This document shows positions 17,601 to 24,116 of a stretch of 64,000 bases of DNA, piece after piece. Position 1 is the first letter of the stretch, and every line of letters begins with the position of its first letter. Location: the NCBI RefSeq assembly GCF_900105585.1, contig NZ_FNRT01000002.1, positions 1-64,000 of the forward strand, given 5' to 3'. The stretch comes from Nocardioides exalbidus (lineage in GTDB: Bacteria > Actinomycetota > Actinomycetes > Propionibacteriales > Nocardioidaceae). A model generated the notes under the pieces. It ran no database searches, was not told the origin of the DNA, and saw nothing but the letters and a program-made list of their open reading frames with translations. The position numbers were made by a program, and so were the translations under genes.

Positions 17601-17995
17601 GGGGCCTTGGCGGTCTTCCTCGCTGCAGCCTTCTTGGCGGGGGCGGCGACCTCGGCCGCCTCGGCCGCCTCGATGGCGGCCTCGAGCTCGGGGGCCTCGA
17701 CGTCGGCGGCCGTGGCCGCCTTCTTGGCTGCTGCCTTGCGGGGCGCGGCCTTCCTGGCCGGCGCCTTCCTCGCGGCGGCCTTCTTCGCGGGCGCGGCGGG
17801 CTCCTCCGCGGCCGGCTCCGCGGCGTCTGCCGCCGGGGCATCGACGGCGGGTGCCGCGGCCGCCTTCTTCGCCGGCGCCTTGCGGGTGCGGCGCGTCACC
17901 ACGGGGGGCGACGCCTCCGCCGGGGCATCGGGCGTCGGGGCGGAAGGGGCCGCGTTCGCGGCGTCGGTGCGGTCGGGCTGGTCGTCATCGAGCAT
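14609..17995 (-). CDS. rne: ribonuclease E/G family endoribonuclease, long disordered arms
   Basis: At 1128 residues this is an RNase E-type enzyme for mRNA turnover and rRNA/tRNA maturation. The N-terminal 450 residues are low complexity: Lys/Ala repeats such as KKAAARKAPARKAAP, then acidic DSSDDSSDEDTD blocks and Arg-rich RRRRRR patches, likely RNA- and protein-binding scaffold. The catalytic core starts near 470, with an S1 domain around 505-590, RTEAMTVVDVNTGKFTG near 757-773 (metal-binding Asp), VVDFIDM, and the Zn-link CEHCHGRG near 868. The C-terminal 240 residues are acidic and include a tandem 12-residue repeat. GAGGAG lies 8 bases before the ATG. It follows TIGR03936 after a 353-base gap. 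Confidence 0.95.
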   Translation of the reverse strand: MLDDDQPDRTDAANAAPSAPTPDAPAEASPPVVTRRTRKAPAKKAAAAPAVDAPAADAAEPAAEEPAAPAKKAAARKAPARKAAPRKAAAKKAATAADVEAPELEAAIEAAEAAEVAAPAKKAAARKTAKAPAKKTAARKSAAKKTASPEPVVAEGEGPADEAPADDATGHAVLFQAPVVTTTTRRARKRPTPVPVETATDTTGEPTVEASVDGADEAAAPAKKAAAKKSAAKKSSGKKSSGKRGKKADQAVEQPAELTPDDEAADEEATDPTDGESVEPTEAATDSSDDSSDEDTDGSSDDSTDDNADDNADDEGPARRRRRRGGRRRRKSSDSGQDGSQDGDADSSDDAGEAADADSDGDSATSDNGDANGSANGNGNGDGDGTSRRRRRRRRAGDDAASDDDEPNTVTRVRSRRSAEDQITAVSGSTRLEAKKQRRREGREAGRRRAPIVSEAEFLARRESVDRVMVIRQRHDLTQIGVLEDRVLVEHYVARESQTSLIGNVYLGRVQNVLPSMEAAFIDIGKGRNAVLYAGEVNWQSLGHKEGQPRKIESVLSSGQMVLVQVTKDPIGHKGARLTSQVSLAGRFLVYVPDGTTSGISRKLPDTERNRLKTLLKEIVPDTAGVIVRTAAEGASEEELTRDVERLKSRWEEIEKKSSNKGSGPQLLYGEPDLTLKVVRDLFTEDFSKLVIEGDDAWNTVRGYVESVAPDLAERVEKYERNGAGDVFSTYRIDEQIHKGLDRKVWLPSGGSLIIDRTEAMTVVDVNTGKFTGSGGNLEETVTKNNLEAAEEIVRQLRLRDIGGIIVVDFIDMVLESNRDLVVRRLVECLGRDRTRHQVAEVTSLGLVQMTRKRIGTGLLEAFSENCEHCHGRGVVIKDQPVDPNGKGSSSDDAGEGRRSSRRRGRRGASGEGNDNGDSNGGSNGGDKPVEHHHAPSPKDVAAMARHDKAADEATDEATDEVTDEVTDEPTGESTDAPTDEPTGESTDAPTDEPTDEVTQEATPADETPAAPAEVEVVAEVEAPAEEAVAEAPVEAPAEPEKPRVVTRTRRRSASRPAGPPATLSAAAPIGDAGTPPGSGIVEPVAVDVDPGVGTPLASGSEDAAAEAESEAPAIEHVPIKKKGSRKR
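15012..15098 (-). repeat. 36-bp tandem repeat inside rne
   Basis: Two identical 36-bp units (15012-15047 and 15048-15083) plus 15 bases of a third encode GESTDAPTDEPT-type repeats in the acidic C-terminal arm of RNase E. The unit length keeps the reading frame, so copy number could vary without breaking the protein. Confidence 0.9.
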
Positions 17996-18348
17996 GTGGT
18001 GCTCCTCGGGCGCCGATCACGGCGCCGATACGGCGTCCACCGCTCTCGCGGAACGATCCCGGGGACGCAAAGCTTCAGTGGCGGCGACTCCCTCCGCAGG
18101 AGCGTCTCGGGAGACCGGTTCGTCACCTGCCGCGGTCGCCGGGCCCGAGGATCCTCTGTCACAGGTCCTCCGGCCGCGTCGCGGTCCGGTGACGTCCACC
18201 CTCCCGGGTGCCGACCACTCGTGGTGGCCGGCGAGAACGTCGTCGGCTCGACAGGTCCCGACTCTCACCCGGGCGTCGAACGTGGCGAGTATCGCACACG
18301 CGCGGTCAACCATCCCCATACCCGGACCCCGCGCGCGTCAGCGAGCCC
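17996..18348 (-). other. non-coding leader region of rne
   Basis: I see no gene in these 353 bases between the TIGR03936 stop and the rne start. Short palindromes (GAGGATCCTC near 18150 and neighbouring GGTCCTCC-type complements) suggest a structured 5' leader. RNase E leaders in other bacteria mediate autoregulation; whether this one does is inference. No confident promoter was located. Confidence 0.4.
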
Positions 18349-19074
18349 TCACGCGGGAGACGACAACGGGTCACCGACCTGGCACGTCCCGAGCAGCGGA
18401 CCCTGGGCCAGCCGCGTCATCAGCGGGGACTCCCCCGCGGCCAGTCCGGCCACGGCCTCGAGCCCGCGCAGGACGTCGTCGGGACGTACGGCGGGGGTGC
18501 CGTGCCGCAGCACCACGTCGAGCGACGTACGACCGGGCGCGGTGTCGGCGGGCAGCACCTCGAGGGCGATCACGGCGCCGCGGGCGTCGAACTCCCGCAT
18601 GCCCTTCTTGGTCATCCGCTCGACGAGGGCCTCGTCGGCGGCGAGGAAGGCCGCGACGGCGGCGAGGGTGGCGTCACGCCCACCCGCGAGGTCGATCTGC
18701 CAGCGGCTGACCTCGAGCAGGTCCGCGAGCGAGCCGCCGGGCGACTCGACCACCTCCAGCACGTCGAGGCCGGGCGGGAGCGCCTCGTCGAGCATCGCGT
18801 GCACGTCGGCGGGCACGACGACCTCGGCGAGCGCGAGCTCGAGGTACTCCGCCTCGCTCGCGGAGCCGGTCGGCGCGGCTCCGGCGTAGGAGATCCGGGG
18901 GTGGGGGTTGAAGCCCGAGGAGTACGCCATCGGCACCCGCGCGCGGAACACCGCCCGCTCGAAGGCCCGGCTGAAGTCGCGGTGGCTGGTGAAGCGGAGC
19001 CGCCCGCGCTTGGCGTAGCGGACGCGGAGGCGCTGGACGGGCGGGGCTTGCTGCTCGGGCTGCTGCTGGGGCAC
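18349..19074 (-). CDS. TIGR03936 family protein (DUF2344), radical-SAM partner
   Basis: The 241-residue protein has RLRVRYAKRGRLRFTSHRDF at its start and YSSGFNPHPRISYAGAAPTG near 51-70, the signature of TIGR03936/DUF2344. These are normally encoded next to or fused with the TIGR03960 B12-binding radical SAM protein, with rne close by. Function is undefined but probably RNA-related. Here the radical SAM gene is 13.6 kb away, at 32699-34672, beyond a glycan gene island. The start is a GTG with TAGCCT 6 bases upstream (leaderless), so the gene has its own promoter rather than depending on the distant partner. Confidence 0.85.
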   Translation of the reverse strand: MPQQQPEQQAPPVQRLRVRYAKRGRLRFTSHRDFSRAFERAVFRARVPMAYSSGFNPHPRISYAGAAPTGSASEAEYLELALAEVVVPADVHAMLDEALPPGLDVLEVVESPGGSLADLLEVSRWQIDLAGGRDATLAAVAAFLAADEALVERMTKKGMREFDARGAVIALEVLPADTAPGRTSLDVVLRHGTPAVRPDDVLRGLEAVAGLAAGESPLMTRLAQGPLLGTCQVGDPLSSPA

Positions 19075-19080
19075 GTGCTC

Positions 19081-19086
19081 AGGCTA
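19081..19086 (-). promoter_or_regulatory. -10 box of a leaderless promoter
   Basis: Minus-strand TAGCCT lies 6 bases before the TIGR03936 GTG at 19074. Confidence 0.5.
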
Positions 19087-19134
19087 GACAGCCGACGGCG
19101 CAGCCGCCGAGTCGGCACGAGGCGTCGCCGCCGG

Positions 19135-19140
19135 TAGCAT
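19135..19140 (+). promoter_or_regulatory. -10 box at the left edge of the glycan island
   Basis: TAGCAT lies 8 bases before the GTG at 19149 and would drive the three-gene unit 19149-21113. Confidence 0.5.
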
Positions 19141-19148
19141 CCCGCGAC

Positions 19149-19829
19149 GTGAATGATGTCGCGTTCGTCGTGCCCGTCTACAACGAGGCCTCCGTGATCG
19201 CCGACGTCATCGCCGACATCCGCACGGTGACCCCCCACGTCGTGTGCGTCAACGACGGCAGCCGGGACGGCTCGGCGCAGGTCATCGTGAAGGCCGGCGG
19301 CTACCTCGTGGACCACCCGATCAACATGGGCCAGGGCGCCGCGCTGCAGACCGGGATCGAGTTCGCCCGCGCGCTCCCCCAGATCCAGCGGTTCGTCACC
19401 TTCGACGCCGACGGGCAGCACCTGGTGTCCGACGCCGTGCGCATGCTGGAGCTGCTCGAGTCGGGTGAGCTCGACATCGTGCTGGGCTCGCGCTTCCTCG
19501 GTGAGACCGTCGGGGCGTCGGGCGCGAAGAAGGCGCTGCTCAAGGCCGCGGTGAAGTTCAGCAACGTCACCTCGGGCATCCGGCTCACCGACGCCCACAA
19601 CGGGCTGCGGGCGTTCAACCGGCACGTCGCGGAGACGATGGAGATCACCGCACCCGACATGACGCACGCCAGCGAGATCATCGAGCTGATCGCGGCCAAC
19701 AGCTACCGCTACCAGGAGGTGCCGGTGACGATCCACTACACCGACTACTCCACGAGCAAGGGCCAGGCCAGCGTCAACGCGATCAACATCGCCGTCGACA
19801 CGCTCCTGCGAAGGGTGACCCGCAAGTGA
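19149..19829 (+). CDS. GT2 glycosyltransferase, polyprenyl-phosphate sugar synthase type
   Basis: This 226-residue soluble GT-A enzyme carries VVPVYNEAS at the N-terminus, VNDGSRDGS at 34-42 and FDADGQH at 85-91 (metal and nucleotide binding), as in DPM1-like enzymes that load a sugar onto polyprenyl phosphate. It has no membrane helices of its own; the next gene overlaps it (GTGA) and encodes a small DUF2304 membrane protein, which probably anchors it. Pairing of this GT2 type with DUF2304 is common in bacterial polysaccharide loci. It starts at GTG 19149, 8 bases after TAGCAT. Confidence 0.88.
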   Translation: MNDVAFVVPVYNEASVIADVIADIRTVTPHVVCVNDGSRDGSAQVIVKAGGYLVDHPINMGQGAALQTGIEFARALPQIQRFVTFDADGQHLVSDAVRMLELLESGELDIVLGSRFLGETVGASGAKKALLKAAVKFSNVTSGIRLTDAHNGLRAFNRHVAETMEITAPDMTHASEIIELIAANSYRYQEVPVTIHYTDYSTSKGQASVNAINIAVDTLLRRVTRK

Positions 19830-20230
19830 TCGTCGTCCAGTTCCTCCTCATCGCGGCCTTCCTCTTCCTCTTCTTCGTCGCGATCCGCAGTCGCACGGCA
19901 CACAGCGTCTCGGCGTCCAAGAAGCTGCTGTTCATGGCGTTCCTCGCCGTCCTGGTCATCGCCGTGCTGGCGCCCAACCTGGTCACCGACGTCGCCAACC
20001 TCGTCGGCGTGGGCCGCGGCACCGACCTCGTCCTCTACCTCCTCGCGGTGGCGTTCGGCTTCTACGTCGTCAACGACTACCTGCGCGGCCAGGACAGCCG
20101 CCAGCAGGTGCACCGCCTCGCCCGTCGCATCGCGGTGCTCGAGGCGCTGGAGCGCTACCGCGTCGACCACCGCGACGAGACCCACCCCGAGACCGAGACC
20201 CAGGCCCGGACCGAGCCGCAGGATGATTGA
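19826..20230 (+). CDS. DUF2304 small membrane protein
   Basis: The 134-residue protein has three hydrophobic helices (about 3-20, 33-49 and 67-84), then a basic/acidic cytoplasmic tail (QQVHRLARRIAVLEALERY) predicted to form a coiled coil. This is the DUF2304 layout, found beside DPM1-like transferases and thought to be a membrane partner. Its GTG overlaps the stop of the upstream transferase by 4 bases, and its 3' end overlaps the next transferase by 8, so the three genes are translationally coupled. Confidence 0.85.
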   Translation: MIVVQFLLIAAFLFLFFVAIRSRTAHSVSASKKLLFMAFLAVLVIAVLAPNLVTDVANLVGVGRGTDLVLYLLAVAFGFYVVNDYLRGQDSRQQVHRLARRIAVLEALERYRVDHRDETHPETETQARTEPQDD

Positions 20231-21113
20231 GGTCTTCCTCCCGTTCTGGGGAGATCCCGCGCTCCTGCGCGCCGCGGTGGCGAGCGTGCAGGCGCAGACC
20301 GACCCCGACTGGACGCTGGTCGTCGTCGACGATCACTACCCCGACGCGTCGGTGGCCGAGTTCTTCGCCGGGCTCGGCGACGACCGCATCACCTACGTGC
20401 GCAACGAGACCAACCTCGGCATCACCGACAACTACCGCCGCTGCCTCGAGCTCGCCTCCGGGGAGTGGATGGTGTTCTTCGGGTGCGACGACCTGATGCT
20501 CCCGACGTACGTCGCGACGGTGAAGGCGGCCATCGCCTCCGCGCCGGCGGGCGTCGACATCGTGTCCCCGGGCGCGAAGGTCATCGACGGGACGGGCGCC
20601 GACGCCGACCCGCTCGTCGACCGGGTGAAGCAACGCCTCTTCGCCCCGCGCCTGGCCGGCCCGCGGGTCCTGGCCGGCGAGGAGCTCGCGGTCTCGGTGC
20701 TCCGTGGCAACTGGACCTACTGGCCCTCGCTCGCCTTCCGGGTCGAGCCGGTGCGCCGGCAGGGGTTCATCGACGGCTTCCCGCTCGTCCAGGACCTCGC
20801 CCTGCTCGTCGACCTCGCGCTCGCCGGCTCGGGGATGCTCGTGCTCCCCGACGTGGTCTTCGCCTACCGGCGCCACGCCGCGAGCGCGTCGTCCACCACG
20901 GTGGCCGACGGCGGCCGCTTCCAGGGCGAGCGCGACTACTTCGCGATCGCCGCCGAGCGCTGCGCGCGCGCCGGCTGGCCGCGTGCCACCCGGGCTGCGC
21001 GCGTCCACCTCGCCTCCCGGCTCTACGCCGTGACCCAGCTGCCCGGGGCCCTGCTCGCCCGGTCGTGGGGCTCGGCGCGCACGCTCACCCGCCACGCGGT
21101 CCGCACGCGCTAG
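20223..21113 (+). CDS. GT2 glycosyltransferase
   Basis: This 296-residue GT-A protein has IEVFLPFWGDP at the start, LVVVDDHYPD near 33-42, NLGITDNYRRCLELASGEW near 63-81 and FFGCDDLMLP near 84-93, where the acidic pair would bind the donor sugar-nucleotide. A basic amphipathic C-terminus may touch the membrane. It probably adds one residue to a lipid-linked oligosaccharide; donor and acceptor are unknown. It ends the unit 19149-21113, and its TAG directly abuts the stop of the convergent transferase at 21114. Confidence 0.85.
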   Translation: MIEVFLPFWGDPALLRAAVASVQAQTDPDWTLVVVDDHYPDASVAEFFAGLGDDRITYVRNETNLGITDNYRRCLELASGEWMVFFGCDDLMLPTYVATVKAAIASAPAGVDIVSPGAKVIDGTGADADPLVDRVKQRLFAPRLAGPRVLAGEELAVSVLRGNWTYWPSLAFRVEPVRRQGFIDGFPLVQDLALLVDLALAGSGMLVLPDVVFAYRRHAASASSTTVADGGRFQGERDYFAIAAERCARAGWPRATRAARVHLASRLYAVTQLPGALLARSWGSARTLTRHAVRTR

Positions 21114-21899
21114 CTAGCGCGCCCGGTCCGTCCGCCGGGCACGCCGGACGCGGCCGGCCAGGTCGACCAGCACCCGCACCAGTCGGGCCCGGGACACCAG
21201 CACGGCCCGGGGTCCGCGCGGACGCGTCGGCGTCGCGTTGTCGTCGTGGAGGCGCCGCGCCACCGTGCGCTGGTCCAGGTGGGCGATGGTGCCCGCGAGG
21301 TTGCCGTAGGTCGCCAGCCACAGGTCGTGGGACTCGACGAGGTGGTCGGGGAACGGCAGCACGACCTCGAGCGCATCGCGCCTGACGCCCATCGCGCAGC
21401 CGTAGTAGGGCCTCAGCCCAGCGATGATCCCGAGCAGGTTGGCCCACCGGCGGCGGTCGTCGCGCGGGCCAAGCCTCCAGTCGGCCTGGCCGAAGGGCCC
21501 CTGCAGCGCGTCGGGGCCGCCCAGGGTGGTGAGGTTCGTGGCGACGACCTGGTGGTCGCGCAGCGCCTCGACCATCGCGTCCCGTCGTCCGGGCAGCCAC
21601 ACGTCGTCCTGGTCCGAGAGCAGGACGACGTCACCGGTGGTCTCGACGATGGCGGCCTCGAAGGTGCGCACGTAGCCACGGTTGACCGGGCTCTCGACGA
21701 CCCGCACCCGTGGGTCGGTGACGCTGGCGAGCACGTCTCGGGTGTCGTCGGTGGAGGCGTCGTCGACGACGACCACCTCGTCGTGGGGCGCGAGCTGCTC
21801 GAGGATCGAGGCGAGCTGCTCGGCCACGTGCCGCGCTCCGTTGTACGTCGCCATCGCGACGGAGACGCGCAGCGCAGGTCCGGCAGGGGACTCAGGCAT
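21114..21899 (-). CDS. GT2 glycosyltransferase (rhamnosyltransferase-like)
   Basis: The 261-residue protein contains VSVAMATYNGARHVAEQLASI, VVVDDASTDDT and VLLSDQDDVWLPGR, the SDQDDVW motif typical of GT2 enzymes of the rhamnosyl/galactosyl type in O-antigen loci. The PYYGCAMGVRRD segment is the usual acceptor-side loop. The start ATG 21899 overlaps the flippase stop by 8 bases, so transferase and flippase are coupled. A basic tail (RARLVRVLVDLAGRVRRARR) may associate with the membrane. The specific sugar cannot be told from sequence. Confidence 0.87.
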   Translation of the reverse strand: MPESPAGPALRVSVAMATYNGARHVAEQLASILEQLAPHDEVVVVDDASTDDTRDVLASVTDPRVRVVESPVNRGYVRTFEAAIVETTGDVVLLSDQDDVWLPGRRDAMVEALRDHQVVATNLTTLGGPDALQGPFGQADWRLGPRDDRRRWANLLGIIAGLRPYYGCAMGVRRDALEVVLPFPDHLVESHDLWLATYGNLAGTIAHLDQRTVARRLHDDNATPTRPRGPRAVLVSRARLVRVLVDLAGRVRRARRTDRAR

Positions 21900-23172
21900 C
21901 GACCGCCTCCGGGCGGGCGACGCGACCGGACCGGCGGATGCGCTCGAGGCCCAGGACGTGGACGGCGAGCCCGGCCAGGGGCGCCAGGCCCAGGGCGAGG
22001 CAGGTGCGGACCTCCAACGAGCCGGGGACCTGCAGGAGCGCCACGCACGCGAGGAGCGCGACGAGCCAGCCCGCGACGTACCAGCCGTAGGCGGCGAGGG
22101 CCTGCGCGCACGCACCGGTGAGGGTGAGCGCCGCGGTGCCGCCGGCAGCGAGGGTCAGGAGCGCGAGGACGGAGCCGTCGACGTCGTAGCCGGCCCCGAA
22201 GAGGAGGCTCAGCAGCCAGGGGCCGACCAGCCAGGCCAGCACCGCCCCGACAGTGGCCACCCCGACGACGAGCGCGACCAGTCGGGCCAGCAGGCGCGCG
22301 AGCCCGGAGCCGGCGCGCACGAGGTGGGAGACCGCGACGCCCTGGAGCGCGTTGAGCGGCAGCAGGACCGGGGCTCGGGTGAGCTGGATGGCGAGGAGCA
22401 GGGGTGCGGCACCGGCGTACTCCGCGCGGCCGGTCGACGAGGCCAGCAGGATCGGGAAGCCGACGACCAGCACCGCGCCGGCCCCCTGCCCCACCAGTGA
22501 GGCGGCGATGCGTCGTCCAAGGACCGAGGCGGGGACGTCTGCGTGCAGGCGCAGGGCGTCACGCACGCGCCCCGGACGGGCTGCGAGGACGAGCCAGGCG
22601 AAGGCGCCGAGCGCACTGGCGACACCCATCCCGACGACCGTCGCCGAGGCGAGCACCACCGCGACGGTGACGAGGAGTCGCAGCGTCGCCTCGCCGGCGA
22701 TCACGAGGGCGGTCTGGTGCCACCACGTGTGCCCCGACGTCGCGCCGACCACGACCGAGTGCACGGAGTAGGCGACCACCGCGACCACCAGGGCCACCAC
22801 GAGGAGACCGTCACTGCCGTGGAGGACCCGCTCCCGCCAGAAGGGGGTGAGGGCCGCCACCACGACGGCCGAGCACCCGGCCACGACGGCGGCGACCTGC
22901 CCCAGCGCGGGCCCGGCCGCCTGCTCGTCACGCATGGCCGCGGCGACGGACCGGGTGGTCTCCAGCGCGACCCCCGAGAGCACGCCGTAGACGGCGAACA
23001 GCGCCGAGAGGAAGGTCAGCAGGACCGTGGTCTCCGGCTTGGGCAGCACCCAGGCGGCGATGCTCATCACCAGGTAGGTGACGGCCGCCGACCACAGCGA
23101 GGCAGCCGCGACCGAGGACGCTCCGACGGCGTCTCGTCGCGACCGACTGACGGGGCCGGGTGCCGAAGACAT
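21892..23172 (-). CDS. Wzx-like polysaccharide/lipid-linked sugar flippase
   Basis: The 426-residue protein has about twelve hydrophobic segments spread evenly over its length and few charged loops, the pattern of the MOP-superfamily exporters that flip undecaprenyl-linked oligosaccharides across the membrane. Landmarks are VAAASLWSAAVTYLVMSIAAW (first helix), the FPILLASS region mid-protein, and a GACAQALAAYGWY loop near residue 365. Sequence motifs in this family are weak, so the assignment rests on topology and its glycosyltransferase neighbours. Its ATG at 23172 is preceded at 8 bases by TAGAGT, which overlaps the -10 of the divergent gene. Confidence 0.78.
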   Translation of the reverse strand: MSSAPGPVSRSRRDAVGASSVAAASLWSAAVTYLVMSIAAWVLPKPETTVLLTFLSALFAVYGVLSGVALETTRSVAAAMRDEQAAGPALGQVAAVVAGCSAVVVAALTPFWRERVLHGSDGLLVVALVVAVVAYSVHSVVVGATSGHTWWHQTALVIAGEATLRLLVTVAVVLASATVVGMGVASALGAFAWLVLAARPGRVRDALRLHADVPASVLGRRIAASLVGQGAGAVLVVGFPILLASSTGRAEYAGAAPLLLAIQLTRAPVLLPLNALQGVAVSHLVRAGSGLARLLARLVALVVGVATVGAVLAWLVGPWLLSLLFGAGYDVDGSVLALLTLAAGGTAALTLTGACAQALAAYGWYVAGWLVALLACVALLQVPGSLEVRTCLALGLAPLAGLAVHVLGLERIRRSGRVARPEAVDA

Positions 23173-23179
23173 CGTGCAC

Positions 23180-23186
23180 TACTCTA
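23180..23186. promoter_or_regulatory. overlapping divergent -10 boxes
   Basis: The 7 bases TACTCTA give TACTCT on the plus strand (7 bases before GTG 23193) and TAGAGT on the minus strand (8 bases before ATG 23172). Both fit TANNNT, so flippase and transferase promoters share one melting region and polymerase could initiate in only one direction at a time. Confidence 0.55.
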
Positions 23187-23192
23187 CGCACG

Positions 23193-24116
23193 GTGCGCAG
23201 GCCCATCCCCGCCGGGGAGACCGACGAAACCGCCGCTCCCGTGGTCGGTGCGGCGATCGCCGTGTTCCGCCCCGGGCCCGAGCTCGTGACCGGTGTCGAG
23301 GCCGTGGGGGGCCAGGTGGCCGCCGTCGTCGTGGTGGTCGACGAGCACCCCGTCTCGGGTGCGACGCGCGAGGTCGTCGACGCCTGTCGCGCCGTCGGCG
23401 CCGAGGTGGTGGAGCACCCCGCCAACCGGGGCATCGGCGCCGCGCTCAACACCGGCTCCGACCGGCTCCGCGAGCTGCGCCCCGACCTCACCGACGTGAT
23501 CACCCTCGACCAGGACTCGGCCGTCCCCGACGGCTACGTCGCCGCGCTCCTCGACGCCGGCTCCACGGCGCGCACCGCCCGCGTCCGCGTCGGCATGGTC
23601 GCCCCGGACAGCGTCGGCTCGATCGTGCGACTGCCGCGGATCCCGTCGCTCCGGGCCGCACCCGACGGCGTACGGCTCGGCGGCGAGCCGATCCAGTCCG
23701 GCCTGCTGGTGCCGGTCGACGTGCTCGATCGCCTGCACGGTTTCGACGAGGCCTTGTTCATCGACGGTGTCGACACCGACTTCTACCTCCGCGCGCGCGA
23801 CCTCCGGCTGCAGTGCGTCGTCGCACCCGGCACCCGGCTCGAGCACCGTCTCGGTCAGGCCGTCACGACCGGCGACGGCCGGGAGCTGCCGCTGCTCGTC
23901 GCGAGCACCTTCCGCTACCACTACCAGTGGCGCAACCTCGTGACCCTCCTGCGCCGCCACGCCGGGCGCCACCCCGGCTGGGCGGTCCTGGCGGTCGTGC
24001 GTGCCGTGCGCCACCTGGCCATCGTCACGGTCGCCGCGCCCGGTCGCGTCGCGCGGCTCCGTGAGGCGTACGCCGGTCTCCGCGCCGGCCTGCGCGGAGA
24101 GTCGGGGCCCCGATGA
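23193..24116 (+). CDS. GT2 glycosyltransferase, rhamnosyltransferase type
   Basis: The 307-residue protein resembles RfbF/WbbL-type transferases: VVGAAIAVFRPGPEL, VVVVDEHPVSG, HPANRGIGAALNTGSDRL, ITLDQDSAVPDG and FIDGVDTDFYLRAR. LDQDS and VDTDF are the metal/donor and base motifs. I chose GTG 23193 because TACTCT lies 7 bases upstream; an open frame reaching 23160 would overlap the start of the divergent flippase. Its stop overlaps the ATG of the first acyltransferase (ATGA at 24113), so glycosylation and acylation are coupled. Confidence 0.87.
   Translation: MRRPIPAGETDETAAPVVGAAIAVFRPGPELVTGVEAVGGQVAAVVVVVDEHPVSGATREVVDACRAVGAEVVEHPANRGIGAALNTGSDRLRELRPDLTDVITLDQDSAVPDGYVAALLDAGSTARTARVRVGMVAPDSVGSIVRLPRIPSLRAAPDGVRLGGEPIQSGLLVPVDVLDRLHGFDEALFIDGVDTDFYLRARDLRLQCVVAPGTRLEHRLGQAVTTGDGRELPLLVASTFRYHYQWRNLVTLLRRHAGRHPGWAVLAVVRAVRHLAIVTVAAPGRVARLREAYAGLRAGLRGESGPR

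Noticed and set aside
17640..17990. Histone H1-like gene suggested by Lys/Ala repeats
   Set aside because: The repeats are in the same frame as the RNase E catalytic core and have no separate start or stop; they are its disordered N-terminal arm.
16277..18889. An 870-codon open frame on the plus strand opposite rne
   Set aside because: It is antisense to the low-complexity RNase E gene; its Gly/Arg/Val-rich product has no family pattern and arises from high G+C codon bias.
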